A DNA stretch of 64,000 nucleotides from Umezawaea tangerina (GTDB lineage Bacteria > Actinomycetota > Actinomycetes > Mycobacteriales > Pseudonocardiaceae). Position numbers and translations under genes: made by a program. Below, one piece after another: positions 51,080 through 59,457 of the stretch (position 1 is its first letter; the number at the start of each line of letters is the position of its first letter). The stretch spans positions 310,001 to 374,000 of the forward strand of contig NZ_PVTF01000005.1 of NCBI RefSeq assembly GCF_003002815.1, in the 5' to 3' direction. The notes under the pieces were generated by a model. It was not told where the DNA came from, made no database searches, and worked only from the letters and a program-made list of their open reading frames with translations.

Positions 51080-51712
51080 TCAGCCGGTGTGCGAGTACCC
51101 GTGGAACGCCCCGGCCACCACGGGGTTCAGCAGCCGCTCGATCTGCTCGACGGGCCGCGTCGCCAACTCGGTGCCGATGGGTGCCAGGGCGAGCCAGTTC
51201 AGCATGCCCGCCGCGCACCGCGTCCGGAAGACCAGCTCCTCCTCGTCCACCTCCGGAAGCTGTGCGCTCAGCACCCGGAGAACGGTCCGGCGGCCCTCCT
51301 CGAACTTGCCGTTCAGGCGCTCCCACCCCTGCGGTGGGTCGATCCCGGCGCGCGCGACGGTCCGCATGACCACCAGGTCCTGCCCGCCCGCCGCGAACGC
51401 GAGCACCATCGGACGGGCGAACGCCGCGGCCAGCTCTTCCAGTGTCGAGGTGGGGTCGAGATGGGCGACAGCTTGGAACTGCGCGTCCAGGTACCGTTCC
51501 AGCGCGTGTTCGACCGCCGAGTCGCACAGCGTCTTCAACGACCCGAAGTGGTAGCTCACGGCGGCGACGTTGGCTCCGGCGTTCTCGGTGATCTCGCGGA
51601 GCGTCACGCCTTCCTGGCCGCGTTGCGAGAGGAGCTCCATGGTGGCCGTCAGCAGTTCTTGTCGCGTGCGCTGACCGTTCTCACGGCGCAGATCGGACCT
51701 TCCCGTGCCCAT
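51080..51712 (-). CDS. TetR/AcrR-family regulator (CecR-like C-terminus)
   Basis: 210 residues. HTH: ELLTATMELLSQRGQEGVTLREITENAGANVAAVSYHFGSLKTL; the N-V-A-A-V-S-Y-H-F wording and the C-terminal domain point to the TetR_C_17/CecR-like group. A long inverted repeat starts five bases before its start codon, the likely autoregulatory operator. Similar half-sites lie before the downstream secreted NTF2 gene, a probable second target. Confidence 0.9.
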   Translation of the reverse strand: MGTGRSDLRRENGQRTRQELLTATMELLSQRGQEGVTLREITENAGANVAAVSYHFGSLKTLCDSAVEHALERYLDAQFQAVAHLDPTSTLEELAAAFARPMVLAFAAGGQDLVVMRTVARAGIDPPQGWERLNGKFEEGRRTVLRVLSAQLPEVDEEELVFRTRCAAGMLNWLALAPIGTELATRPVEQIERLLNPVVAGAFHGYSHTG

Positions 51713-51717
51713 GACCC

Positions 51718-51764
51718 GAAGTCAATCACTTGCTCGACACAAAGTCGAACAAGTGATTGACTTC
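51718..51764. repeat. 47-base inverted repeat with 15-bp arms (TetR operator and/or terminator)
   Basis: GAAGTCAATCACTTG at 51718-51732 pairs perfectly with 51750-51764, and an inner TCGAC/GTCGA pair (51734-51738, 51744-51748) extends it. It sits between the stop of the NTF2 gene and the TetR start, both on the minus strand, so it may be operator, terminator or both. Confidence 0.85.
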
Positions 51765-51805
51765 ATGGCGCCGCGGACGCGACCGGCACGCGAACCGGGA
51801 ACGCC

Positions 51806-52441
51806 TCAGCGACCGCCGACCGCCGCTTCCCAGTCGATGGTCACGCCGATCTGGCTGTACATGGCGGTGAACCCGACGAAGCAGTCGAACTTCTCGATCT
51901 TGCCGTTGCGCAGGTACCAGAAGTCGGCGGTCGGCACATCGATCTTCGCACCGTTCCCCTTGAGGTCGCCCGCGGGCGTCGGCAGCGTCCCGGTGAACGT
52001 GCCCTGGATCGACAGCTCGACGGCCACCACGTCGCCGTCCACGGTGATCTTCCGCAGGTCGCGGTGGACGTCGGGGTAGATGCCGGCCATGGTGGTGAGC
52101 ACGTCACCCACCGCCTTGCCCCGGTAGGTCCGCCCCGCGACCATGTCGTTGAAAACCCCGTCCTTGGTGAAGCCCTCGACGTACGCCGGGACGTCCAGGC
52201 TGTTGCCCTCCGCCACGCGGTAGGCGCGCAGGACCACCGCGAGGTTGACCTTCTCGCGATCGGTCAGGTCGCGGTCGGTGAGCGGCAACTTGGCCAGGTC
52301 GCTCCCACCCGGACCGACGTCGACCCGCGTTCCTCCGGTGGAGGTCGCGGCTTGCGACGACGCCACCCCGACCACCAGCGCCAGGCTCGCGGCCACCGCC
52401 AGAACGGCGGTCGTCTTCCAGCTGTGCACCCTCATGTCCAT
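51806..52441 (-). CDS. Secreted NTF2-like (SnoaL/ester-cyclase-type) protein
   Basis: 211 residues from the ATG at 52441, with AAGGGG upstream. A signal peptide is clear (WKTTAVLAVAASLALVVGVASSQA), and no lipobox is seen. The mature part is a cystatin-like NTF2 fold: VLRAYRVAEGNSLDVPAYVEGFTKDGVFNDMVAGRTYRG, then VDGDVVAVELSIQGTFTGTLPTPAGDLKGNG and DFWYLRNGKIEKFDCF. Fungal and bacterial relatives are small extracellular or stress-induced proteins without known reaction. It is downstream of operators related to the adjacent TetR site. Confidence 0.82.
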   Translation of the reverse strand: MDMRVHSWKTTAVLAVAASLALVVGVASSQAATSTGGTRVDVGPGGSDLAKLPLTDRDLTDREKVNLAVVLRAYRVAEGNSLDVPAYVEGFTKDGVFNDMVAGRTYRGKAVGDVLTTMAGIYPDVHRDLRKITVDGDVVAVELSIQGTFTGTLPTPAGDLKGNGAKIDVPTADFWYLRNGKIEKFDCFVGFTAMYSQIGVTIDWEAAVGGR

Positions 52442-52455
52442 CCCCTTCAGGAACA

Positions 52456-52518
52456 AATCAAATGATTGTTTGACCTTACGACCCCGAGGGGACTCCTTGT
52501 CAAGCGCTTGTTTGATTA
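52456..52518. promoter_or_regulatory. Operator-like half-sites upstream of the secreted NTF2 gene
   Basis: AATCAAATGATTGTTTGAC (52456-52474) and GTCAAGCGCTTGTTTGATTA (52499-52518) form a mirrored pair of TTTGA-rich elements. Their AATGATTG-TTGAC wording resembles the AAGTGATTGAC arms of the inverted repeat at 51718-51764, suggesting the same TetR regulator. Confidence 0.55.
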
Positions 52519-52714
52519 CCCGGTCGCGGACATGGCGCGAGCGGCCACCAACCCACGATCAACCCCGCTGTGTCCCCAGTCACATCGAAGCGACCGCGGG
52601 CACCCGTCCTTCCGCGCCGCGCGTGTACCCGTGTCCGGGCAACCAGGCGCCGACCGTCGAATGCCGGTCGCGCCCCCGTTCTTGTCAGGCACTTCCGAGT
52701 ACAGGAGTTCGAAA

Positions 52715-54514
52715 ATGGCGTGGAAGACCCGAGGACGTCCGCTGCGGGCGTCGCACGTCAAGGCGATGTCGCTGGCCGCAACGCTGATCCTGGTGCTGCC
52801 AGGGCACTCCGCCGCCGGTGCGGCCGGACCGCCGACCCTGTCCATCGTCGACAACGAGACCCAGCCGGTCTTCTCCTACGCCGACGCGATCGTCGAGTCC
52901 GTGTCGGTCGAGACGGGGCAGGACACCGATGGTGACGGCGTCGTCGACCACGTCTACGTGGACGTCATGCGCCCGAGGGAGGGCGAGCAAGGGCTGAAGT
53001 CGCCGGTCCTGCTCACCGCCACCCCGTACAACGAGGGCTTCGAGGACCCGGACAACGAGGGGATCCCCCGTGGTCAGGCCTTCGGTGCGGGGCCGGGGTT
53101 CTCCACCAGGATCCAGGGCGATCCCAAGACCGACCTCTTCGTGCCGCGCGGATACGCCGTGGCGCAGATGCAGGTCCAGGGCACGGGCCGCTCCACCGGC
53201 TGCACGGACGTGGGCGGTCCGCACGACATCGCCGCGGTCGCCGCGGTGACCGCGTGGTTCACCGGTTCCGGCAAGGCCTTCCACCTCGACGGCTCCCCCG
53301 CCACCGCCGAGTGGAGCACGGGCTCGATCGGCATGTACGGGCACTCCTACGACGGCGCGCTCCAGGTCGGCGCCGCCTCCGCCGGTGCGCCGGGCCTCAA
53401 GGCCATCGTCCCCACCGCACCGGTGACCGACTGGTACTCCTGGTCCCGTTCCAACGGCCTCACCGCCACCCCGCACCGCACCTCCGAGCTCGCCGACATG
53501 GTCGCGGGTCCGGACGCCAGGCAGGTGTGCGCAGGCCACGTGGACTCGCTCGTGACCGGCGAGGACGCCGACACCGGCGATCGCAACGCCTTCTGGGACG
53601 GGCGCGACTACGTCCACGACATGAACCGGTTCACCTCGCCCGTGCTCTCCACCTGGGCCCGCGACGACAACACCGTCGACTCCGTGCAGTTCGCCGGTCT
53701 CTGGAAGGCGTTGGGGGACAACGGCATCCCCCGCAAGCTCTGGGTCCTCGACGGAGACCACGGCGCGAGGCCCGACGGCTGGCGCTACCAGGACTGGAAG
53801 CGGACCCTGCGCCGCTGGATGGACCGCTGGCTGGTCGGACTCGACAACGGCGTCGACCGCGAACCCGCCGTGGACACGCAGGGCGAGAACGCCCCGGAAG
53901 GCGAGTCCCCCGCCGAGGTCACGCCCTCCTGGCCGCACCCGGCCTCCCTACCGGTGCGGCTGTACGCCGGGGACATGGCCGGCGGTTCCGCACCGCTCAC
54001 CACCGAGCCGTCCGCGACCGCCGACTTCCCCATGGTCCGCGACACCAAGGTGGGCCCGCTGCTCAAGACCCAGCCCGCTCCGGGGCCGCCCTACCGGATC
54101 TTCGCCGTCACGCCGCCCGCCGCGGCCGACACCCGCTTCTCCGGCACACCGGCCATCACCGCCACCGTCCGGCCGCACACCAGGAGCACCCCGCTGTCGG
54201 CCTACCTCGTCAGCTACACCGACGGGGTGAAGGGCATCAAGGTCCTGTCGCACGGGTTCGTCGACCTCAAGAACCGGAACTCCTCCTACCGACCGGAACC
54301 GCTCGTCCCCGGTGAGACGGTCACGATCAGCTGGGAGATGAGCGCGCTGGACCGCACGGTGCCTGCGGGACAGCGCGTGGCGCTGATCCTGTTGGGGGAC
54401 AACTACAACTCGGACACGACCCCCGACCCGGACGCCGATGCCATCGACTTCGACCTGACCAGGACCACCATCACCGTGCCCGTGGTGGGTGGCCGCGCCG
54501 CGATCACCCTCTAG
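52715..54514 (+). CDS. Secreted Xaa-Pro dipeptidyl-peptidase / CocE-type hydrolase (S15 family)
   Basis: 599 residues from the ATG at 52715, with AGGAG nine bases upstream. The signal peptide is MSLAATLILVLPGHSAAGAAG after a basic stretch. The catalytic serine is in GSIGMYGHSYDGALQVGAAS (G-H-S-Y-D-G). Asp is expected in STWARDDNTVD and His in LDGDHGARPDG. The last 200 residues are the galactose-binding-like jelly roll usual in this family. Substrates include N-terminal Xaa-Pro dipeptides or esters. The product is exported; single gene. Confidence 0.9.
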   Translation: MAWKTRGRPLRASHVKAMSLAATLILVLPGHSAAGAAGPPTLSIVDNETQPVFSYADAIVESVSVETGQDTDGDGVVDHVYVDVMRPREGEQGLKSPVLLTATPYNEGFEDPDNEGIPRGQAFGAGPGFSTRIQGDPKTDLFVPRGYAVAQMQVQGTGRSTGCTDVGGPHDIAAVAAVTAWFTGSGKAFHLDGSPATAEWSTGSIGMYGHSYDGALQVGAASAGAPGLKAIVPTAPVTDWYSWSRSNGLTATPHRTSELADMVAGPDARQVCAGHVDSLVTGEDADTGDRNAFWDGRDYVHDMNRFTSPVLSTWARDDNTVDSVQFAGLWKALGDNGIPRKLWVLDGDHGARPDGWRYQDWKRTLRRWMDRWLVGLDNGVDREPAVDTQGENAPEGESPAEVTPSWPHPASLPVRLYAGDMAGGSAPLTTEPSATADFPMVRDTKVGPLLKTQPAPGPPYRIFAVTPPAAADTRFSGTPAITATVRPHTRSTPLSAYLVSYTDGVKGIKVLSHGFVDLKNRNSSYRPEPLVPGETVTISWEMSALDRTVPAGQRVALILLGDNYNSDTTPDPDADAIDFDLTRTTITVPVVGGRAAITL

Positions 54515-54545
54515 GACCGGAGCGCCGACACCGATTTCGGCAAGC

Positions 54546-55325
54546 TCACATCTGCATGAAATCGGCACCACCCCCACGACTGTCCGGAACAAGGAAGATG
54601 CTGAGTCGGCCGTGACTCCCTCCGGCGATCCGCCGGAGGGAGTCCGCACAGTCCGGACTGCCGGACACGACGACGAAAGCGGGTTTGGAGAGGTCTCCGA
54701 CCACCCTCCTGGCGAAGTCGGTCAGATGACCCGGATCAGGCCGTTCGGGAAAGAGGTGGAACATGATCTGACCGCGCCCGTCGATCACGCTGGCAACGTG
54801 ATCCGGCCAGCCCTCCTCGCGGTACCCCTCGCGGTCGACCCGGTAGACCTTTCCGAAGAACAGCTTCGCGCCTGCCCTCGCGGATCTCGCACGAATCACC
54901 GCCATGGCACCCAGGACGTCCGCGGGTGGCGAGCTTCGCGCGGGGTGCAACCCCAGCTCACCGAGGACCTTCGACACCGTGGGCGGGGACAGCGACAGTC
55001 CGAACTCGCGATGGACGAGCAGGCGGACGACAGCGCGAGTCCACAGCGCCGCGTCGAAGCCGAAATCGTCCGGATCACGGTCTCTGATGAGCCGGTACAG
55101 CTTCCTCAACTGCTCATCCGCGAGCGAGGTGGGGCGACCCACGAACCGTCCGGACGTGATGGCGTGCGATCCACCCCGACGATACCTGACCAGCCAATCC
55201 TGGACCACGGAGTGGCCTACACCGAGAACGTCGGCCACCAGCTGCGAATCGTAATCTTCCTCGTCGATCAACCGGACAAGGCGTAGACGATCCTGCGGAT
55301 CGATTCTGCGACGCGCATCGCCCAT
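54546..55325 (-). CDS. Catalytically dead IS630/Tc1-mariner-type transposase-like protein, intact frame
   Basis: 259 residues. The N-terminal part is the two-HTH DNA-binding module of IS630 transposases: LVRLIDEEDYDSQLVADVLGVGHSVVQDWLVRYR and LSLSPPTVSKVLGELGLHP. The C-terminal part still follows the DDE fold (HVASVIDGRGQIMFHLFPE, RRVVGDLSKPAFVVVSGSPD, GRLSIFLVPDSR). The metal residues are gone, though: the first Asp motif reads FFGKVYRVD, VDGH has become VSGS, and the final P-x-L-N-P-x-E block is replaced by SRGGGADF before an early stop. No terminal inverted repeats were seen. The frame is uninterrupted, so it may be a domesticated DNA-binding protein. Confidence 0.75.
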   Translation of the reverse strand: MGDARRRIDPQDRLRLVRLIDEEDYDSQLVADVLGVGHSVVQDWLVRYRRGGSHAITSGRFVGRPTSLADEQLRKLYRLIRDRDPDDFGFDAALWTRAVVRLLVHREFGLSLSPPTVSKVLGELGLHPARSSPPADVLGAMAVIRARSARAGAKLFFGKVYRVDREGYREEGWPDHVASVIDGRGQIMFHLFPERPDPGHLTDFARRVVGDLSKPAFVVVSGSPDCADSLRRIAGGSHGRLSIFLVPDSRGGGADFMQM

Positions 55326-55809
55326 GCTTCTACTTTCACCTCACGGGCGCGTGTGCACACCATGACCAGAACGGCCGTCACACCTCGTGGAGCGACCGCC
55401 GAAGCCCAACAGGCGAAATGTTACGAGCTCGACGATCGCAGTTCGTCACCGGTCAGCGGACAGTTGCTTGTAGCTCCTCAGGGGGACAAGCCCGCGAAGC
55501 CGCACGACCGGCCCAGTTCACGTCGGTGAACAGTTAAGATCGGATCGGCCGGTTGAGACGGAGAGTGGATCCCCGAGTAGCGCGAGTGCTGCGAACGGGC
55601 CAGTCCGGATAGTCCGCTTGCGCTATGAACTCAGCGCGGAAAATGGCAAAACGGACCACACCTCCGAAAGTTCTGCCTTACACGCCCGAGTGCCGGAATC
55701 GGTTGCCGCGGCGGTTTGCGCAAAATATTCGGACTGTTTCTTTCCGTTATTGCGCCGCCCGATTCCCGAATAGGCTGCGACAACATCCCAATCACACAGG
55801 AGGGGAACC
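55326..55809. promoter_or_regulatory. 484-base intergenic region upstream of GDSL esterase
   Basis: No supported gene. Lower GC than its surroundings, especially 55640-55800. It should contain the divergent promoters of the transposase-like gene and the esterase. AGGAGGGG at 55799-55806 is the esterase ribosome site. No repeat or attachment site was recognised. Confidence 0.45.
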
Positions 55810-56622
55810 ATGCGAACCGCGTCGTCCCTGTTCACAGCCGCCGTGGCGGCCGTCGCCGCCTCTCTCGGCGTCGCGATCCCGGCGAACGCCGCCGTCACCC
55901 CCGGCGACTACGTCGCCATCGGCGACTCCTACGCCTCCGGTGTCGGCGCCTACCCGTACAACTCCGACAGCGGGGCCTGCAAGCAGAGCCCCAACAGCTA
56001 TCCGCGGAGCTGGGCGAGGAACCACCCCGCCTTCACCCTCAAGGACATGACCTGCAGCGGCGCCACGATCGCCGACGTGGAGAACACGCAGCTGGGCGCA
56101 CTCGGCACCGCGACGAGGCTCGTGACGATCACGGTCGGCGGGAACGACGTCGGCTTCACCGACTCGGTCACGACGTGCCTCACGGGCAGCGACGACGCCT
56201 GCGGCAACGCCGCCTACGCCAGCGCCTGGCGGGCGCAGCTGGTCGTCCCGCCGAAACTGCGCGCGCTCTACGCCCAGGTCAAGGATCGCGCCCCGAACGC
56301 CCGCGTCGTCGTGCTGGGCTACCCCCGCCTCGTCGACCCCGGCACCGGCAGCTGCGGCGCGATCACGCCGAGCGCGACCAAGCGCCAGTGGCTCAACTAC
56401 GCCGCAGACCAGACCTCCGACGGGATCAGGTCCGCCGCGGGCGACGCGGGCGTGACCTTCGTCGACGTCCGCCCGGCCTTCGCCGACCACCAGGCGTGCG
56501 GCACCGCGCCCTGGATCAACGGGGTCGACCTCAGCCACTACAGCGAGATCTTCCACCCGAACCACGACGGCCACGCCGGTGTGTACACCTACCTGCTCAC
56601 CATCCAGACCGACCTGGTCTAG
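55810..56622 (+). CDS. Secreted SGNH/GDSL-family lipase/esterase
   Basis: 270 residues. Signal peptide MRTASSLFTAAVAAVAASLGVAIPANA. Block I is YVAIGDSYASGVGAYPYN with the catalytic Ser in GDSY, block III is TVGGNDVGF and block V is HPNHDGH, giving the catalytic Asp/His pair. Six cysteines suggest three disulfides, as in Streptomyces lipases of this type. Exported esterase; single gene, its 3' end overlapping the convergent GH gene by 26 bases. Confidence 0.93.
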   Translation: MRTASSLFTAAVAAVAASLGVAIPANAAVTPGDYVAIGDSYASGVGAYPYNSDSGACKQSPNSYPRSWARNHPAFTLKDMTCSGATIADVENTQLGALGTATRLVTITVGGNDVGFTDSVTTCLTGSDDACGNAAYASAWRAQLVVPPKLRALYAQVKDRAPNARVVVLGYPRLVDPGTGSCGAITPSATKRQWLNYAADQTSDGIRSAAGDAGVTFVDVRPAFADHQACGTAPWINGVDLSHYSEIFHPNHDGHAGVYTYLLTIQTDLV

Positions 56623-57763
56623 GCGACAGCACCGGTGACGGTGCGCCGTGTCCGAGCCGCCGGGTCAGGTCGTGGTTGAACTCGGCCACCGGCTCGACGA
56701 AGTCGCGGTAGGGCTCGTCGTACGGGTCCTTCATCCCCACACCGCGGGAGGGGTTCTCGAGGTAGCCGCACCAGTGCCAGCCGAGCAGCCAGGGGTGTTC
56801 GGCGTACCTGCCGATGGTCTCGATGTAGTGCTTCGCACGCGTGCGCTGGTCGGGGATGTCGGAAGCGCGGTGGGGGCTGGTCGGGGTGGCGCACCAGTTG
56901 CCGGTGTCCGCGATCAGGATCGGCTTGCCGGTCGTGTCGTGGAGCTGGTCGAGGACGTCGACGGCCGCGGCGAGGCGGTCGGCGCCGGCGCCGGTGAAGA
57001 CCTGGACGGCCCAGGCGTCGACGTGGGGCGAGGCGGCGGCGATCACCGGTTCCGGCATCCCCGCGACCATGCCGTACCGGTCGCCGAAGACGAGGTGGTC
57101 GGGGTCGTGGCGGCGGATCGCCTCCGACAGGGTCCGGTAGTAGGCCTCGGCCACCTCGTACAACCCGTCGGACGTGTCGAAGCCGGCGCCCGCGGGGTGC
57201 CCGGTCCAGCGAGGCGCGTCGGTGAACAGGTATCCGACGAGGCCCTTGCTGCCGACGTGCGGGAGGACGTGCTTGCGGGCCAGGTAGTCGCAGTACTCCG
57301 CGAAGTCGGGGCCGCGCGGGTCGCGGTACGCGGGGAAGGCGTTCCAGCTTTCGATCTCGAGGGGCCGCAGCGGGACGAAGTAGGGCAGGTCGGCCAACAG
57401 GTAGTCACCCGGCGCCCACCCCGTCGTGTGCGCGATGTCGACCAGTCCGCCGCCCACCGCGAGCTCCCGACCGGTGACGACCTCCTCGGTGGCGCCGATC
57501 GTGGTGAAACCCCACGCGCGCAGGTCCGCCTCGAGCCCGTCGCGGAGCCAGGCCTGCTTGCCCCCGTACCGCCGGCGCCAGATGTCCAGGTTGTGCGGGT
57601 ACATCAGGTTGGTCTCGTCGGCATGGGTCACACCGACGCTGATGAACCTGGCCCCCTCCGGGTCGACGAGCGACCAGCGGTCGGACTCCTTGACGACCCG
57701 GAACGCCTGTGGGATCACGAAACCACGCCCTCGTGGCGGTTTCCTCCGGCGGACATCAGGCAA
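56597..57763 (-). CDS. Clan GH-A glycoside hydrolase, agarase-like
   Basis: 388 residues. It starts with a small beta region typical of GH50/agarase-like proteins (RWSLVDPEGARFISVGVTHADETN), then a TIM barrel: WGFTTIGATEEVV, GLVGYLFTDAPRW, LSEAIRRHDPDHLVFGDRYG, VDAWAVQVFTG, KPILIADTGNWC and LLGWHWCGYLENPSRGVG. The usual acid Glu after barrel strand 4 is not obvious (FTDAPRW instead of N-E), so substrate and even activity are uncertain. No signal peptide, so it is cytoplasmic. The stop overlaps the esterase gene and the start overlaps the SDR stop by 8 bases. Confidence 0.7.
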   Translation of the reverse strand: MPDVRRRKPPRGRGFVIPQAFRVVKESDRWSLVDPEGARFISVGVTHADETNLMYPHNLDIWRRRYGGKQAWLRDGLEADLRAWGFTTIGATEEVVTGRELAVGGGLVDIAHTTGWAPGDYLLADLPYFVPLRPLEIESWNAFPAYRDPRGPDFAEYCDYLARKHVLPHVGSKGLVGYLFTDAPRWTGHPAGAGFDTSDGLYEVAEAYYRTLSEAIRRHDPDHLVFGDRYGMVAGMPEPVIAAASPHVDAWAVQVFTGAGADRLAAAVDVLDQLHDTTGKPILIADTGNWCATPTSPHRASDIPDQRTRAKHYIETIGRYAEHPWLLGWHWCGYLENPSRGVGMKDPYDEPYRDFVEPVAEFNHDLTRRLGHGAPSPVLSPRPGRSGW

Positions 57764-58520
57764 CCTCCGCGGCGTAGGACGCTACCGGGAAGCGCCCGGC
57801 TTGAGCGGTGAACACCTGATGCTCCCGCTGAAGCCGTTGGGTGAACTCGGCGGTGGCCGTCGGGCCGTAACCGACTTCCCGGTCACCCCTGTTGATACCG
57901 GCGTAGGCCACGTCGACGAAGTCGTCCACGGGGGCGCCGTGCGGGTTGTCCAACCCCGCCAACCCGGTCGCGACAGCAGGCGGCACCAGTTCGACGACCC
58001 GGACGGCGGTGTGCGCGAGCGCGAACCGGAGGTTCGTGGTGTAGCTGTGCAGCGCCGCCTTGGCCGCGCTGTAGAGCGGCGCGAACGGTTGCGGTACATA
58101 GGCACCGCCCGAGGTGACGTTCACGATCGTCGCGGGCCTGCCATGAGCCAGCAGCGTCGGAATCAGCAGGTGGTTCAGGTGGACGGGACCACTGAGCAGG
58201 ACGCGGATCTCCGCTTCCCGTTCCTCCCAGGGCGCGTCGTCGGAGGCCAGGACCACCCGGCGCTGGACCCCCGCGTTGTTGATCACCAGGTCCACCTCCG
58301 GCATCACCGCCGACACGTGCTTCGCCAGCGCTTCACGTGAAGCGGCGTCGCCGATGTCGCTGACGACCGTCTCCACACCTCGCGCGGCCGCCTGGGCGAG
58401 CGAGGCCGTGGATCGACCTGTCACCAGCACGCGCGCACCGCTGTCGAGGTAGCGCCGCGCGAGTCCGAGTCCGATGCCCCGGCTTCCTCCCGTGATCAAG
58501 ACGGTCTTGACTGTTTCCAT
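57756..58520 (-). CDS. Short-chain dehydrogenase/reductase (DltE-like SDR)
   Basis: 254 residues. NADPH site TVLITGGSRGIGLGLARRYLDSG, adenine pocket VVSDIGD, NNAGVQ, and active site TSGGAYVPQPFAPLYSAAKAALHSYT with Ser, Tyr and Lys. Substrate unknown. Its ATG at 58520 lies inside the first of two TGTTTCCATGTAAACA operator copies, so operator binding would block initiation directly. There is no good ribosome site. Coupled to the downstream GH gene by an 8-base overlap; divergent from the MarR gene. Confidence 0.9.
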   Translation of the reverse strand: METVKTVLITGGSRGIGLGLARRYLDSGARVLVTGRSTASLAQAAARGVETVVSDIGDAASREALAKHVSAVMPEVDLVINNAGVQRRVVLASDDAPWEEREAEIRVLLSGPVHLNHLLIPTLLAHGRPATIVNVTSGGAYVPQPFAPLYSAAKAALHSYTTNLRFALAHTAVRVVELVPPAVATGLAGLDNPHGAPVDDFVDVAYAGINRGDREVGYGPTATAEFTQRLQREHQVFTAQAGRFPVASYAAEVA

Positions 58521-58556
58521 GTAAACAGCATAGCGCCTTGTGTTTCCATGTAAACA
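58512..58556. promoter_or_regulatory. Two exact copies of operator TGTTTCCATGTAAACA
   Basis: Copies at 58512-58527 and 58541-58556, 29 bases apart, each an inverted repeat TGTTT-6-AAACA. They fill the gap between the SDR and MarR genes. The first copy contains the SDR start codon; the second ends 18 bases before the MarR start. Confidence 0.88.
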
Positions 58557-58574
58557 CGTCGGTAGGATCCGGCC

Positions 58575-59009
58575 ATGAGCCGACCGCTGACCGACGACGA
58601 GATGCGCCATTGGGTCGACTGGAAGCGCGCCACCGACCGCGTCCGGGACGACGTGCTCCGGGAGATCGCCGAGTCGACCGGCCTCTCCGGCGCCGACTTC
58701 TCCGTGCTGACCAGGGTCGTCGAGTCCGAACGGCCACCCCGGCAGCAGGACATCGCCGACGCCCTCGACTGGTCGCGCAGCCGCCTGTCCCGCCAGCTGT
58801 CCCGCATGGAGGAGCGCGACCTGGTCGTCCGCACGACCACCGTCGCGGCGACGGTGGTCGAACCGACCGACTCCGGGAGGGAGCTCGCCCGCGCCGCGCG
58901 GCGCGCACACGCCGAAGCGGTACGCCGAGCACTCCTCGACCGCGTGGACTCCGACGTCGCGACGCAGTTCTGGACGGCCGTCCGCGCGCTCGGACGACCA
59001 CCGGCCTGA
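58575..59009 (+). CDS. MarR-family repressor
   Basis: 144 residues. Winged HTH: LSGADFSVLTRVVESERPPRQQDIADALDWSRSRLSRQLSRMEERDLVVRTTT followed by the wing VVEPTDSGRELARAARR. No redox cysteine, so the trigger is likely a small molecule. The two operator copies upstream predict autorepression and repression of the divergent SDR gene. Confidence 0.92.
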   Translation: MSRPLTDDEMRHWVDWKRATDRVRDDVLREIAESTGLSGADFSVLTRVVESERPPRQQDIADALDWSRSRLSRQLSRMEERDLVVRTTTVAATVVEPTDSGRELARAARRAHAEAVRRALLDRVDSDVATQFWTAVRALGRPPA

Positions 59010-59202
59010 GGCACCGAACACGCGGGATCGTCGAGCTGCGAGGCGCTCGGCCGCTTGAGCACCCACACTTCGACGTCCCATTCCGGTGTGCGGATGTCCG
59101 AAGTGGACGGTGTCGATGAGCAGGACCGGATCGCGGCGACCGACACGTCCCGCGCAGGCCGTAAACCGCTTGAACGCACCGGGGCGTGCCGTTACGAGAA
59201 CG

Positions 59203-59427
59203 CTGACGTCACAACGTTGTGACGTGTGCGGCAAGGAACCGAGCTTCGGCAACCACGTGGCCCGACTGGGGCGCAACGCCCAGAGGCGACGGGTGTTCGG
59301 GCGCTCGGCGCGGATGTTCCGGCCGAACATCCAGTCCGTGAAGACCACCATCAACGGCACGCCGGTCAAGCTCAAGGTCTGCACGGCGTGCCTGAAGGCC
59401 GGAAAGGTCCAGCGCCGCACCTCGTAG
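59203..59427 (+). CDS. rpmB: Ribosomal protein L28 paralog, zinc-ribbon (C+) form
   Basis: 74 residues if started at CTG 59203, giving [25 protein letters not shown]. The family core RPNIQSV and the second Cys pair [15 protein letters not shown] follow, so the zinc-binding C-x2-C...C-x2-C is complete. L28 sits in the large ribosomal subunit. There is no ATG or GTG at the expected place. Alternatives are TTG at 59170 or ATG at 59116, which would add unrelated residues. It stands alone, not with rpmG or other ribosomal genes, which is typical of an extra paralog. A perfect 20-base palindrome covers its first codons. Confidence 0.8.
   Translation: MTSQRCDVCGKEPSFGNHVARLGRNAQRRRVFGRSARMFRPNIQSVKTTINGTPVKLKVCTACLKAGKVQRRTS
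59206..59225. promoter_or_regulatory. Perfect 20-base palindrome ACGTCACAACGTTGTGACGT at the L28 start
   Basis: Uninterrupted palindrome over codons 2-8 of the L28 frame. It could be an operator controlling L28 or an RNA hairpin over the translation start; no matching regulator is known to me. Confidence 0.6.
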
Positions 59428-59457
59428 CGCTGGTGGACCACCGCCTGCGGCTTGGCG

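Noticed and set aside
54546-55325. Active IS630 insertion sequence
   Set aside because: Catalytic acidic residues are missing and no terminal inverted repeats or target-site duplication were found.
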